From Herminiimonas fonticola (GTDB lineage Bacteria; Pseudomonadota; Gammaproteobacteria; Burkholderiales; Burkholderiaceae_D): DNA of 64,000 nucleotides. The notes beneath the pieces are model-generated. The model had not been told where the DNA came from and searched no databases. It was given only the letters and a program-made list of their open reading frames with translations. The number at the start of each line of letters is the position of its first letter. Position 1 is the first letter of the stretch. The position numbers and the translations under genes were made by a program. The stretch covers positions 62,001-126,000 of the forward strand of contig NZ_PTLZ01000005.1 in the NCBI RefSeq assembly GCF_003293745.1. The letters are read 5' to 3'. This document shows positions 1 to 9,274 of the stretch, piece after piece.

Positions 1-2248
1 CGGCGATCACTTCGCGCAGGATGGTGCCTGAGCCCATCAGTTGCACGCGGTTTTTCGATTTCTTCGCACCTTCCTGCAGCAGGTACAAGCCTTTGATGAT
101 GTCGGCTTCGGTACCTGGTTTCAAACCAGGTTGTGCGTAGTTCTCGTTCATCAGGGTGATGTAATAGAACACGTCTTCCTGATTTTCGATCATGCGCTTC
201 AAGCCATCTTGCATGATGACTGCGACTTCATGTGCGAAGGTTGGATCGTAAGGTACGCAGTTCGGGATCGTCGACGCCAGGATGTGGCTGTGACCATCTT
301 CGTGCTGCAAGCCTTCGCCGTTCAATGTGGTGCGACCAGCCGTGCCGCCGAGCAGGAAGCCGCGTGCACGCATGTCGCCCGCTGCCCATGCCAGATCGCC
401 GATGCGTTGCAGACCAAACATCGAGTAGAAGGTGTAGAACGGCACCATGATGCGGTTGTTGGTCGAGTACGACGTTGCCGCCGCAATCCACGATGCCATC
501 GCACCTGCTTCGTTAATACCCTCTTGCAGAATCTGACCGGCTTTATCTTCGCGGTAGTAGCTGACCTGGTCTTTATCAACCGGCTCGTACAACTGGCCTT
601 CGCGATTGTAAATACCGATTTGACGGAACAAGCCTTCCATACCAAAGGTACGGGATTCATCGACCAGGATCGGTACCAGACGTTGACCCAGGTTCGCATC
701 GCGCAACAGGATGGACATGATGCGCACATACGCTTGCGTGGTCGAGATTTCACGACCTTCTGCAGTTGGATCCAAGACCGCTTTGAATGCTGCGAGTTCC
801 GGCACCGGCAATTTTTCATCTGCTTGTTGACGACGCTGTGGCAGGTAACCGCCGAGTGCCGCACGACGTTCGTGCAGATACTTCATCTCAGGCGAGTCAT
901 CAGCCGGTTTGAAGAATGGGATGTCGGCCAGATGTTCGTCAGCGATAGGCAGATTGAAGCGGTCGCGCATTTCACGCACTGCTTCGTCGTCGAGTTTTTT
1001 GGTTTGATGCGCAGTGTTACGCGCTTCACCCGATTTGCCCATGCCATAACCTTTGACGGTTTTGACCAGCAGCACTGTCGGTTGACCTTTGTGTTCTTGC
1101 GCTTGCTTGAAGCCGGCATAAACCTTGTGTGGATCGTGACCACCGCGCAGCAGATGCCAGATGTCGTCGTCCGACATGCGTGAAACCATTTCCAGCAATT
1201 TTGGATGCTTGCCGAAAAAATGTTTGCGCACGTAAGCGCCATCCTTGGCTTTGTAATTCTGGTATTCGCCGTCCAGCGTTTCCATCATCACGCGCTGCAA
1301 AATGCCTTCTTTGTCTTTGACCAGCAATGGGTCCCAGTTCGAACCCCAGATGATCTTGATGACGTTCCAGCCGGCACCGCGGAATTCGCCTTCGAGTTCC
1401 TGGATGATCTTGCCGTTGCCGCGTACCGGGCCGTCCAGACGCTGCAGATTACAGTTGACAACCATCACCAGATTGTCGAGTTGTTCGCGACCGGCAACGC
1501 CGATAGCGCCCATCGATTCGACTTCATCCATCTCGCCATCGCCGCAGAATACCCAGACCTTGCGGTTATCGGTTTTAGCCAGATCGCGTGCATGCAGATA
1601 CTTCAGGAAGCGCGCCTGATAAATCGCCATCAACGGACCGAGGCCCATGGACACAGTCGGGAACTGCCAGAAATCCGGCATCAGTTTTGGATGCGGATAG
1701 GAAGATAAGCCTTTGCCATCAACTTCACGACGGAAGTTGATCAATTGTTCTTCGCTCAAGCGGCCTTCGAGGAAAGCGCGAGCATAAACGCCAGGCGATG
1801 AATGGCCCTGGATGTACAACAGATCGCCACCGTGATCTTCGGTAGGCGCATGCCAGAAATGATTGAAGCCGGTGCCCAGCATGTTGGCGAGCGAAGCGAA
1901 GCTGGAGATATGACCGCCCAGATCGCCATCAACGCGGTTGGCTTTGACGACCATCGCCATCGCGTTCCAGCGCATCCACGAGCGCAGGCGCTCTTCGTAT
2001 TCCTGATTGCCCGGCGAGTTGTCGCCCATGTCGGCAGGGATGGTGTTTACATATGCAGTAGTGCTGGAGAATGGAACTTGCGCGCCGCGACGACGTGCCA
2101 GATCAATCAGGCGCTCCATCAGATAATGAGCGCGGTCAGGGCCCTCGTTTTCGATAACCGCTTCGAGGGCATCAAGCCACTCTTGCGTTTCCATTACATC
2201 TGGGTCGTTGGCGGCTTGCGCCAATACCTGGTCGATTTGGGCTGACAT
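1..2248 (-). CDS. aceE: Pyruvate dehydrogenase E1 component (3' end outside window)
   Basis: Homodimeric-type, thiamine diphosphate-dependent E1 of the pyruvate dehydrogenase complex, which decarboxylates pyruvate and acetylates the E2 lipoyl group in the cytoplasm. About 749 codons are visible and the C-terminal portion (family length near 890 residues) lies left of base 1. Reading leftward from 2248 gives MSAQIDQVLAQAANDPD, then stretches typical of AceE: the substrate channel histidine region (FWHAPTEDHGGDLLYIQGH), the ThDP-binding GDGEMDEVES with a following NCNLQRLDGPVRGN, and VKGYGMGKSGEARNTAHQ. An AGGAGA Shine-Dalgarno sits 6-7 bases before the ATG. The other subunits would lie to the left. 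A 380-codon open frame on the opposite strand is only its shadow. Confidence 0.97.
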   Translation of the reverse strand, partial: MSAQIDQVLAQAANDPDVMETQEWLDALEAVIENEGPDRAHYLMERLIDLARRRGAQVPFSSTTAYVNTIPADMGDNSPGNQEYEERLRSWMRWNAMAMVVKANRVDGDLGGHISSFASLANMLGTGFNHFWHAPTEDHGGDLLYIQGHSSPGVYARAFLEGRLSEEQLINFRREVDGKGLSSYPHPKLMPDFWQFPTVSMGLGPLMAIYQARFLKYLHARDLAKTDNRKVWVFCGDGEMDEVESMGAIGVAGREQLDNLVMVVNCNLQRLDGPVRGNGKIIQELEGEFRGAGWNVIKIIWGSNWDPLLVKDKEGILQRVMMETLDGEYQNYKAKDGAYVRKHFFGKHPKLLEMVSRMSDDDIWHLLRGGHDPHKVYAGFKQAQEHKGQPTVLLVKTVKGYGMGKSGEARNTAHQTKKLDDEAVREMRDRFNLPIADEHLADIPFFKPADDSPEMKYLHERRAALGGYLPQRRQQADEKLPVPELAAFKAVLDPTAEGREISTTQAYVRIMSILLRDANLGQRLVPILVDESRTFGMEGLFRQIGIYNREGQLYEPVDKDQVSYYREDKAGQILQEGINEAGAMASWIAAATSYSTNNRIMVPFYTFYSMFGLQRIGDLAWAAGDMRARGFLLGGTAGRTTLNGEGLQHEDGHSHILASTIPNCVPYDPTFAHEVAVIMQDGLKRMIENQEDVFYYITLMNENYAQPGLKPGTEADIIKGLYLLQEGAKKSKNRVQLMGSGTILREVIA

Positions 2249-2607
2249 CGTTTGTCTCCTGATTTATCTTTAATGCCGTTTTTTGTAAAAACGGGCGTCA
2301 TTTTTGAAACTGATAACACATATAGTCCTGCAGATTGCGCCGAGTTTAACAGCAGTTTTTGTTATTTTCAAATGACGATATCATTTACCATAATGCGAAA
2401 TTATGTCGCAAAGCAGCATTTTTAAAGGCTTTTAGCCTATTTTTGAATCCACGCTGCAAACATAAAAGTGGCTTGCGAATAGCGAGCTTACGCAATCCTG
2501 ACAACTTCATCCAGCCTGCTTTTGCATCAGCTTTATTCACGTCCCTTATAATCAGTCTTTCTGCCCAGTCAGACTCTTACTTACATTCTTAATCACATTA
2601 TCCATTC
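2249..2607. other. aceE-folD divergent intergenic region
   Basis: This 359-base stretch separates two divergent genes. It carries the leftward aceE leader (AT-rich, with a ribosome site at its left edge) and the rightward folD promoter. A 77-codon open frame at 2359-2592 has no ribosome site, overlaps the folD promoter and is not believed. I saw no convincing inverted repeat for a PdhR-like regulator. Confidence 0.6.
2522..2552 (+). promoter_or_regulatory. Candidate sigma-70 promoter of folD
   Basis: A consensus -10 hexamer TATAAT lies at 2547-2552. A TTGCAT at 2522-2527 could act as -35 with a long 19-base spacer. Transcription would begin near 2559 and give a leader of about 49 bases before the folD ATG. 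The -10 is strong and the -35 weak, so the site is inferred mainly from the -10. Confidence 0.45.
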
Positions 2608-3459
2608 ATGAGCGCACAAATCATTGACGGCAATTTGCTTTCCCAACAACTTCGCCAGGACGTAGCAGCCCGTGCCGCCGCGTTAACCGCTAAAGGCAAT
2701 CAACCCGGCCTGGCCGTAATTCTGGTTGGCGCCGATCCTGCCTCGCAGGTTTATGTGCGCAACAAGGTCAAGGCATGTGAAGACAATGGCGTGTTCTCGC
2801 TGCTGGAAAAATACCAAGCTGATATGACAGAAGCCGCCCTGCTGGCGCGCATTGCTGCACTGAACAATGATCCGAAAATTCACGGCATTCTGGTTCAGAT
2901 GCCTTTGCCTAAACATATTGATCCGACCAAAGTGATCGAAGCGATCTCGCCGCGCAAGGACGTGGATGGCTATTCAGTATTAAGCGCTGGCGAGTTGCTG
3001 ACCGGCCTGCCGGGCTTTCGCCCTTGTACGCCATACGGCTGCATGAAACTGATTGAAAGCACAGGCACTAAAATCGCCGGCAAGCATGCCGTCGTCATCG
3101 GCCGTAGTAATACAGTAGGCAAACCGATGGCATTATTGCTCTTGCAAGCCAACGCCACCGTCACCATCTGTCACAGTGGAACTGCCGATCTCGGCTATCA
3201 CACACGTCAAGCCGACATCGTCGTGGCGGCCACCGGACGTCGCAACACCCTGACCGCCGACATGATCAAACCGGGCGCCATCGTGATCGACGTCGGCATC
3301 AACCGTGATGACAACGGCAAACTGTGTGGCGATGTCGATTTCGCTGCAGCCAAGGAAGTCGCCGGCCACATCTCGCCAGTCCCGGGCGGTGTTGGTCCCA
3401 TGACCATTACCATGCTTCTGGTGAACACCATAGAAGCAGCAGAGAGAGAAACCAACTGA
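2608..3459 (+). CDS. folD: Bifunctional methylene-THF dehydrogenase / methenyl-THF cyclohydrolase
   Basis: Cytoplasmic one-carbon enzyme interconverting 5,10-methylene-, methenyl- and 10-formyl-tetrahydrofolate with NADP. The 283-residue length is standard. Visible family hallmarks are [14 protein letters not shown] (carrying the catalytic Lys), [26 protein letters not shown], the NADP-binding [17 protein letters not shown], and the C-terminal [18 protein letters not shown]. The ATG follows the TATAAT promoter by about 55 bases. The stop codon overlaps the start of prlC by one base (TGATG), so the two are probably translationally coupled. Confidence 0.97.
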   Translation: MSAQIIDGNLLSQQLRQDVAARAAALTAKGNQPGLAVILVGADPASQVYVRNKVKACEDNGVFSLLEKYQADMTEAALLARIAALNNDPKIHGILVQMPLPKHIDPTKVIEAISPRKDVDGYSVLSAGELLTGLPGFRPCTPYGCMKLIESTGTKIAGKHAVVIGRSNTVGKPMALLLLQANATVTICHSGTADLGYHTRQADIVVAATGRRNTLTADMIKPGAIVIDVGINRDDNGKLCGDVDFAAAKEVAGHISPVPGGVGPMTITMLLVNTIEAAERETN

Positions 3460-5540
3460 TGAATATTGCCCTTAACCCGCTGCTGGATTTTTCCGACCTT
3501 CCACAATTTGCTGCGATCAAACCCGACCATATCGGACCTGCAATCGACAGCCTGCTGGATCAATGTCGCAATGTCGTCAAAGAACTTGAAGAACCGATTG
3601 CGCAAGTGACATGGGAAAACTTTGTCGAACCTTTGGAAAACGTCACCGAAAAACTCAGCCGCGCGTGGGGCATCGTTGGTCATTTGAATGCCGTCGTCGA
3701 TACGCCTGAACTGCGTGCTGCGTATAACGAAAACCAGCCGAAGATCACCGAGTTCTGGACCGCACTGGCACAGAACCTGACGCTATTTACTAATTACAAG
3801 GCGCTGCAACTCGGCCCGGATTACGCCGGTTATTCAGCGGCACGTAAAAAGATTATTGAAAACGCAGTGCGCGACTTCCGCCTTGGTGGCGCCGAATTGT
3901 CGGAAGAAGATAAACCGCGCTTCGCCGAGATTCAAGAGAAGCACGCGGCACTCACCACCAGGTTTTCTGAAAACATACTCGACGCGACAAATGATTACGC
4001 CTTGTTCGTTGAAGACGAAGCAGAACTTGCAGGCTTGCCCGACGATGCGAAGCAGGCCGCGCGCGCTGCGGCCGAAAAAGATGACAAGAGCGGCTATAAA
4101 TTCACGCTGCACTTCCCTTCGTATTTCCCTATCCTGCAATACGCAGACAAACGCAGCCTGCGCGAAACGATTTATCGCGCCAATGCGACCAAGGCATCCG
4201 AGCTTGCGAATCAACCAGCCTGGGACAATACGCAAAACATCGTAGACATCCTGCAATTGCGCGATGAAGAAGCAAAATTGCTGGGCTATAAAAATTACGC
4301 TGAAGTGTCGCTTGTCTCGAAGATGGCGCAAACACCAGATCAAGTCATCGGCTTCCTGCAAGACCTGGCCAAGCGCGCACGTCCGTTTGCTGAAAAAGAT
4401 TTAGCTGAGCTGCGCAGCTTTGCGCAAAAAGAACTGGGCATAGAAAAGCTGGAAGCATGGGATGTTACTTATGCGTCGGAAAAACTGCGTGAACAACGCT
4501 ATGCGTTTTCCGAACAGGAAGTGAAACAGTATTTCCCTGAGCCGAAAGTCATCGCCGGCTTGTTCCGCACAATCGAGACACTGTTCTCGGTCGCGATCAA
4601 ACCCGACAGCGCACCGGTCTGGCATCCGGATGTGAAGTTCTTCCGCATAGAAAAAGATGGCGCGCTGATCGGCCAGTTCTATATTGATCTGTACGCACGC
4701 CAGGGCAAACGCGGCGGCGCATGGATGGATGATGCGCGCGGTCGCCGCCGCCTCGAAGGCACTAACGACATGGATGGCATCCAGACACCCGTCGCTTACC
4801 TGACCTGCAACTTCACCGAACCCGCTGTCATCAATGGCAAAACCAAACCGGCGCTGTTCACGCATGATGAAGTGATTACGCTATTCCATGAATTCGGCCA
4901 CGGTTTGCACCACATGCTGACGCGCGTCGATGAACTGGGCGTGTCGGGTATCTCCGGCGTTGAATGGGATGCAGTTGAATTGCCATCGCAGTTCATGGAA
5001 AACTTTTGCTGGGAATGGGATGTGCTGCAGCACATGACTGCGCATGCCGATACCGGTGCCGCCTTGCCGCGCGCATTGTTCGACAAGATGATCGCTGCGA
5101 AAAATTTCCAGTCCGGCCTGCAGACCTTGCGCCAGGTTGAGTTCTCATTGTTCGATATGCACCTGCATTACGATTATCAACCAGCGGGCAAGCAAAGCGT
5201 GCAAGACGTGTTGAACGCGGTGCGTGCACAAGTTTCGGTCATGACGCCACCGGAATTCAACCGCTTCCAACACTCGTTCTCGCATATCTTTGCCGGCGGC
5301 TATGCAGCCGGTTACTATAGCTACAAATGGGCTGAAGTCTTGTCTGCCGATGCCTATGGCGCGTTCGAGGAAGCAGGTAAAGCGAGCGGCAATGTTTTGT
5401 CCGGCGACACCGGTGCACGCTTCCTGCGCGAGATTCTGGCGATGGGCGGTTCACGGCCGGCTATCGATTCGTTCAAGGCCTTCCGTGGCCGCGAACCGAC
5501 TATCGATGCCTTGTTGCGTCACAGCGGCATGGCAGCCTAG
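3459..5540 (+). CDS. prlC: Oligopeptidase A (M3 family zinc metallopeptidase)
   Basis: Cytoplasmic thimet-type peptidase that degrades short peptides, including cleaved signal peptides. I chose the ATG that overlaps the folD stop; the frame is open a further 45 codons upstream but that part is folD sequence read in another frame. The resulting 693 residues fit PrlC. The zinc motif HEFGH is at about residues 477-481, followed by the third ligand Glu in GISGVEWDAVELPSQ. Substrate-binding features near the C-terminus include HSFSHIFAGGYAAGYYSYKW. It is followed by a strong hairpin at 5551-5580. Confidence 0.95.
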   Translation: MNIALNPLLDFSDLPQFAAIKPDHIGPAIDSLLDQCRNVVKELEEPIAQVTWENFVEPLENVTEKLSRAWGIVGHLNAVVDTPELRAAYNENQPKITEFWTALAQNLTLFTNYKALQLGPDYAGYSAARKKIIENAVRDFRLGGAELSEEDKPRFAEIQEKHAALTTRFSENILDATNDYALFVEDEAELAGLPDDAKQAARAAAEKDDKSGYKFTLHFPSYFPILQYADKRSLRETIYRANATKASELANQPAWDNTQNIVDILQLRDEEAKLLGYKNYAEVSLVSKMAQTPDQVIGFLQDLAKRARPFAEKDLAELRSFAQKELGIEKLEAWDVTYASEKLREQRYAFSEQEVKQYFPEPKVIAGLFRTIETLFSVAIKPDSAPVWHPDVKFFRIEKDGALIGQFYIDLYARQGKRGGAWMDDARGRRRLEGTNDMDGIQTPVAYLTCNFTEPAVINGKTKPALFTHDEVITLFHEFGHGLHHMLTRVDELGVSGISGVEWDAVELPSQFMENFCWEWDVLQHMTAHADTGAALPRALFDKMIAAKNFQSGLQTLRQVEFSLFDMHLHYDYQPAGKQSVQDVLNAVRAQVSVMTPPEFNRFQHSFSHIFAGGYAAGYYSYKWAEVLSADAYGAFEEAGKASGNVLSGDTGARFLREILAMGGSRPAIDSFKAFRGREPTIDALLRHSGMAA

Positions 5541-5550
5541 TCGTGCAAAA

Positions 5551-5580
5551 CAAGCGGATCATCAATCAATGATCCGCTTG
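5551..5580 (+). terminator. Hairpin downstream of prlC
   Basis: Perfect 12-bp stem (CAAGCGGATCAT with ATGATCCGCTTG) closed by a 6-base loop, 10 bases after the prlC stop. There is no T-run after it, so it may protect the mRNA 3' end or act as a weak terminator rather than a classical intrinsic one. Confidence 0.55.
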
Positions 5581-5663
5581 TGCAATATAGCTGCAATGCA
5601 CACGTTGTAATGCAAGAGTTCTACTGCAACACGTTTCCACAAAACGATACACGGGACAACAAG

Positions 5664-6278
5664 ATGAAAAAAGGTTTGCTGCCGCTTTCACTAGTGATCA
5701 CATTGCTGCTTTCGGGCTATGCGCACGCTCAACTATATAAATGGGTCGCGCCTGATGGCAAGATCACTTACAGCGACACACCACCGCCATCGTCCGTGAA
5801 AAAAGTGGAAGAGAAGGCGCTCGCCACCGGCCCGTCTACTGCCGGCTTGCCGTATGAACTTGCCCAAGCCGTCAAAAACAGTCCGGTTACTCTGTATACA
5901 ACGACCAAGTGCGAAGCATGTACAGATGCGCGTAATTTGCTGAATACTCGCGGTGTTCCCTACACCGAAAAAACCGTCAACAACAATGAAGAGATCGCGC
6001 GCCTGAAACAAGTCGGTGGCGACAAACAATTGCCATTCGCGACGATAGGTTCACAAAAGCAAACCGGTTTTAATTCCGAATTATGGGATAGCGCATTGAC
6101 CAGTGCCGGCTATCCGGCAAGTAACCAATTACCGAAAAGCTATCGCAATCCAGCGCCTGAATCGGCTGCACCAAAACCAAAAGCTGCAGAAGCCAAGACT
6201 GCTGATAACACACCACCCGCGCCACCTACCGATACACTGCCAGCTACCGGCAATGCGCCACCGGGTTTCCGTTTTTAA
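5664..6278 (+). CDS. Exported DUF4124-glutaredoxin-like protein
   Basis: 204-residue exported protein. Residues 1-22 form a signal peptide (basic MKKG, a hydrophobic stretch, AHA cleavage). Residues about 23-45 are a DUF4124-type segment (QLYKWVAPDGKITYSDTPPP). Residues about 72-150 resemble a glutaredoxin/thioredoxin fold with the redox motif CEAC and a cis-Pro region (KQLPFATIG). The tail is Pro/Ala-rich. It probably handles thiols or disulfides in the periplasm, which is inference. I chose the ATG at 5664 because the signal peptide begins there; the frame is open 28 codons upstream. It stands alone between prlC and holC. Confidence 0.82.
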   Translation: MKKGLLPLSLVITLLLSGYAHAQLYKWVAPDGKITYSDTPPPSSVKKVEEKALATGPSTAGLPYELAQAVKNSPVTLYTTTKCEACTDARNLLNTRGVPYTEKTVNNNEEIARLKQVGGDKQLPFATIGSQKQTGFNSELWDSALTSAGYPASNQLPKSYRNPAPESAAPKPKAAEAKTADNTPPAPPTDTLPATGNAPPGFRF

Positions 6279-6315
6279 GTTTTAGTTTTTCCTGATTCAA
6301 ATTTAGCCTTAACTT

Positions 6316-6741
6316 ATGACGCGTATCGACTTTCACAGCAATGTTCCAGACAAAATCTTGTACGCATGCAGACTTGCGCGCAAGGCACGCAATGCCAACT
6401 TTCAACTGGTGATTCTTGCCAAAGATAGCGCGCAACTTGCTGCGCTGGATGAAGCCTTGTGGACGTTTTCCGAACATGACTTTCTGCCGCATGTGATGAT
6501 CGACGATGCGCTGGCCGCGCAAACACCTATCCTGCTGACCACCGAACAAGCGATGGAATCGCCGCATCATCAGATTCTGATCAATCTGTCGGATACGCCG
6601 CCCGAGCACTTCGCGCGCTTTGAACGCATGTTTGAAGTCGTTGCGGCCGACGATGGCGACAAGGCATCCGGACGCGAGCGCTATAGTTATTACAAACAGC
6701 GCGGCTATCCGCTGACCCACTTTGTGGCTGAAAGCTCATGA
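6316..6741 (+). CDS. holC: DNA polymerase III chi subunit
   Basis: 141-residue subunit of the clamp-loader complex that links the replicase to SSB through the psi/chi pair. Recognised from MTRIDFHSNVPDKILYACRL, the central WTFSEHDFLPHV, and the C-terminal YSYYKQRGYPLTHFV, all typical for HolC. The last four bases overlap the start of the next gene (ATGA at 6738-6741), a standard coupled arrangement. Confidence 0.93.
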   Translation: MTRIDFHSNVPDKILYACRLARKARNANFQLVILAKDSAQLAALDEALWTFSEHDFLPHVMIDDALAAQTPILLTTEQAMESPHHQILINLSDTPPEHFARFERMFEVVAADDGDKASGRERYSYYKQRGYPLTHFVAESS

Positions 6742-7214
6742 ACAAACCCACACAGGATTCCGGCATTCCGGTTCTTACCGAAGTCATCGTGACGCCGCCG
6801 CGCGTTGCACCTCAGCCCGCTTCAATTCCCGTTCAAGCTCCTGCCTCGACTGCTACACCTCTTCCTGCATTCCTTACTGCACGAGCAATAGAAACAACCG
6901 TCGAAGATCTGGCAGACATTCCTGTGCTGCAAGTGGAAATAGAAGCGCCGCTCACCCCGATAGAACACGCCCCGATCACTGGCTGGCTGGATGAGGAGTG
7001 GACGCGGATGGAGCAAAAGATAAGTGAGCGCGTGCTTACACAATTGCTGGAACGCCTTGATACCGTGCTGGAAGAGCGCCTGCACGAAGTACTTTCCGCT
7101 AGTCTGCAACGAGCGGTGGAAGAGATAAAAGCAGGTTTGTATCAGACGTTGGGCGAAGCGGTCAGCGATGCCGTGGCGCAAGAAATCGACAACATCCAAT
7201 TTTCAAAAAAATAA
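6738..7214 (+). CDS. Proline-rich holC-partner protein (DUF2486-like?)
   Basis: 158 residues. The first part is Pro/Ala-rich with low complexity (IPVLTEVIVTPPR, then PQPASIPVQAPAS). The second part, from about residue 90, is an amphipathic helical region rich in Glu and Arg (LLERLDTVLEERLHEVL) that ends KAGLYQTLGEAVSDAVAQE. The layout and its position directly after holC, with a 4-base overlap, match the DUF2486 proteins known beside holC in Burkholderia. That family assignment is from memory, not a search. Function unknown; a replication-related role would only be inferred from context. Confidence 0.7.
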   Translation: MNKPTQDSGIPVLTEVIVTPPRVAPQPASIPVQAPASTATPLPAFLTARAIETTVEDLADIPVLQVEIEAPLTPIEHAPITGWLDEEWTRMEQKISERVLTQLLERLDTVLEERLHEVLSASLQRAVEEIKAGLYQTLGEAVSDAVAQEIDNIQFSKK

Positions 7215-7227
7215 ATTTATATTAAAT

Positions 7228-7249
7228 TTTTTGTTTTTTAAAACAAAAA
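7228..7249. promoter_or_regulatory. AT-rich dyad upstream of dadA
   Basis: TTTTTGTTTT and AAAACAAAAA form a perfect 10-bp inverted repeat around a TT centre, inside a very AT-rich stretch of about 130 bases (7215-7344). Such DNA suits Lrp-type or nucleoid-protein binding, and an Lrp-family gene lies just beyond dadA. A weak terminator for holC and its partner is the alternative. Confidence 0.4.
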
Positions 7250-7359
7250 TAATGGCCATATAATTTTTTACATAAATATTTGACGCAATAATGAACACCT
7301 AAAAAATAGATAATTTTTTACAATTAAGCCATTGCACAACAACAATGGCGGAAATTGAA

Positions 7360-8676
7360 ATGAAAGTAATTGTCTTGGGTTCAGGCATCATCGGTACTGC
7401 ATCCGCATGGTTTTTAAACAAAGCGGGGCACGATGTAACCGTGATTGATCGTCAGCCTGGTGCCGCACAGGAAACCAGCTTTGCCAATGGCTGCCAGATT
7501 TCTGTCTCGCACGCCGAGCCTTGGGCCAATCCGGCCGCGCCCATGAAAGTCTTGAAATGGCTGGGCAAGGAAGATGCCCCGCTCCTGTATCGCTTCCGTC
7601 CCGAATGGCTGCAGTGGAAATGGGCCTTGAACTTCCTGCGTGAATGCACGCCAGGCCGCACCAATGAAAATATCCATCAGATCGTTGCCCTCTGCGAATA
7701 CAGCCGCCAGACTCTGGTCGGTTTGCGCGCTGAAACCGGGATCGAATACGACAATCTGAATCGCGGCATTCTGCATTTCTATACCGATCAAAAAGAATTC
7801 GACGATTCGCTGCCGGCAGCCAAACTGATGCGCGATCTGGGTTGTCCGCGCGATTCCATCAGCGCAGATGAAGTCGTCCGTATCGAACCTGCATTGGCCA
7901 GCATACGCGACAAGATAGTCGGCGGCGACTTCACAGCCAACGACGAATCCGGCGATGTCTACAAGTTCACCTCCGGCCTAGCGCAAAAATCAGCCGCAGC
8001 CGGCGTCAACTTCCAGTTCAATACCACGGTCACCCGCCTGATTACCGAAGGTACCGGTGCCAGCGCAAAAATCACCGGCGTGGAAGTCATCACACCGGAA
8101 GGCCGCCACGAAGTTCTGCACGCCGACGCCTTTGTATTGGCGATGGGTAGTTTTTCTACCGCGCTGGCAAAACCATTGGGCATTGATTTGATGATTTATC
8201 CGGGCAAGGGTTATTCGGCCACTTACAAAGTGACCGATACAGCCGCCGCTCCTTCAGTATCCCTGACGGACGACGGCTACAAACTGGTGGTCTCGCGCCT
8301 GGGCGATCGCCTGCGCGTGGCAGGCACTTGCGAATTGAATGGTTACACGCGCGACTTGAATACCGCACGTTGCGAAGCGATCACGCGCCGCACACGCGAA
8401 TTGTTTCCGGATGCCTGCGATTATGACAACCCTACCTACTGGACTGGTTTGCGCCCATTGACGCCATCCAATGTGCCTTACATAGGCAAAACCAAATTCA
8501 GCAATCTGTTCCTCAACACCGGTCACGGCACATTGGGCTGGACCATGGGTTGCGGTTCGGGCCGCGCGCTGGCCGATATCGTTTCCGGACATCAGCCGGA
8601 AGTGAATTTCCGCTTCACCGGCATGCCGTATCAAACATCCGATCGCATCATCACACCGCAATCGATCACAGCTTAA
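7360..8676 (+). CDS. dadA: D-amino acid dehydrogenase
   Basis: Membrane-associated FAD enzyme that oxidises D-amino acids (chiefly D-alanine) to 2-oxo acids and passes electrons to the respiratory chain. 438 residues from the chosen ATG. Visible features are the N-terminal Rossmann motif (VLGSGIIG, GxGxxG at residues 7-12), the DadA-typical stretches GCQISVSHAEPWANP and LRAETGIEYDN, and the C-terminal NTGHGTLGWTMGCGSGR. I prefer ATG 7360 because E. coli DadA also begins a few residues before the VLGSG motif, and GGCGGA lies 8 bases upstream. An in-frame ATG five codons earlier (7345) is possible. It is convergent with the Lrp-type regulator at 8765. Confidence 0.93.
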   Translation: MKVIVLGSGIIGTASAWFLNKAGHDVTVIDRQPGAAQETSFANGCQISVSHAEPWANPAAPMKVLKWLGKEDAPLLYRFRPEWLQWKWALNFLRECTPGRTNENIHQIVALCEYSRQTLVGLRAETGIEYDNLNRGILHFYTDQKEFDDSLPAAKLMRDLGCPRDSISADEVVRIEPALASIRDKIVGGDFTANDESGDVYKFTSGLAQKSAAAGVNFQFNTTVTRLITEGTGASAKITGVEVITPEGRHEVLHADAFVLAMGSFSTALAKPLGIDLMIYPGKGYSATYKVTDTAAAPSVSLTDDGYKLVVSRLGDRLRVAGTCELNGYTRDLNTARCEAITRRTRELFPDACDYDNPTYWTGLRPLTPSNVPYIGKTKFSNLFLNTGHGTLGWTMGCGSGRALADIVSGHQPEVNFRFTGMPYQTSDRIITPQSITA

Positions 8677-8691
8677 AAAACAAGCCTCATA

Positions 8692-8727
8692 AAAAACGCT
8701 GCATGTTATTTCATGCAGCGTTTTTTT
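8692..8727. terminator. Bidirectional intrinsic terminator, dadA / Lrp gene
   Basis: Stem ACGCTGCATG with CATGCAGCGT (8696-8705 and 8712-8721), loop TTATTT, followed by seven T on the + strand and preceded by six A. It can therefore stop both converging transcripts. Confidence 0.9.
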
Positions 8728-8764
8728 ATGTCGAAAAAATTGTCTCTTCTTTACGCCTCTACTC

Positions 8765-9274
8765 TTATTTATCGATACGCACCTGTAGCGCAACGGCCTT
8801 CTCGTCAAACGCAATCCGCGTATCAAACTTCGCTCGCTTCATCGGGAAGCGCGACTGAAAATGCCGCACATTGCCCGAACCTGAAATCGCGCGACGGACG
8901 AACTGGTAGTAAGCGTCCATGTCGACCACATGCACCACCAGAAAATAATCGTAATCGCCGGATACGAAATAGCACTGCATCACTTCCGCTTCCTTGTTCA
9001 TGCGCATCTCGAATTCCTGCATGCGTTCGTCCTGCTGATTTTCCAGCGACACTTCCAGAAACGCCAGCATGCCGTAGCCCAGCGCAAACGGATCTATCAT
9101 CGCCACATCGGCGCTGATGATGCCAGCCTCGCGCATATCGCGTATGCGGCGCAAACAAGTCGGCTGGGAAATATGCACGGCGTCAGCCAGCATGCGCGTC
9201 GGCGTTTGATTGTCTTTCTGCAGCATGTTCAACAGCTTGCGATCAACTTTGTCTAGGGTATGAAGTTTGGGCAT
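8765..9274 (-). CDS. Lrp/AsnC family transcriptional regulator
   Basis: 169 residues. N-terminal winged helix-turn-helix (LDKVDRKLLNMLQKDNQT, then ISQPTCLRRIRDM, about residues 6-60) followed by a C-terminal RAM/effector domain (MLAFLEVSLE, VSGDYDYFLVVHV). These proteins sense amino acids and bind AT-rich DNA. Its position tail-to-tail with dadA and head-to-head with a branched-chain amino-acid binding protein suggests control of amino-acid breakdown or uptake. The 131 bases between it and the next gene would carry both promoters. Its target is inferred only from the neighbours. Confidence 0.93.
   Translation of the reverse strand: MPKLHTLDKVDRKLLNMLQKDNQTPTRMLADAVHISQPTCLRRIRDMREAGIISADVAMIDPFALGYGMLAFLEVSLENQQDERMQEFEMRMNKEAEVMQCYFVSGDYDYFLVVHVVDMDAYYQFVRRAISGSGNVRHFQSRFPMKRAKFDTRIAFDEKAVALQVRIDK

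Noticed and set aside
41-1183. 380-codon open frame on the + strand at the left edge
   Set aside because: It runs opposite aceE, shows no domain, and its length reflects the coding pattern of the real gene on the other strand.
2359-2592. 77-codon open frame between aceE and folD
   Set aside because: It overlaps the folD promoter, lacks a ribosome site and has no family-like features.
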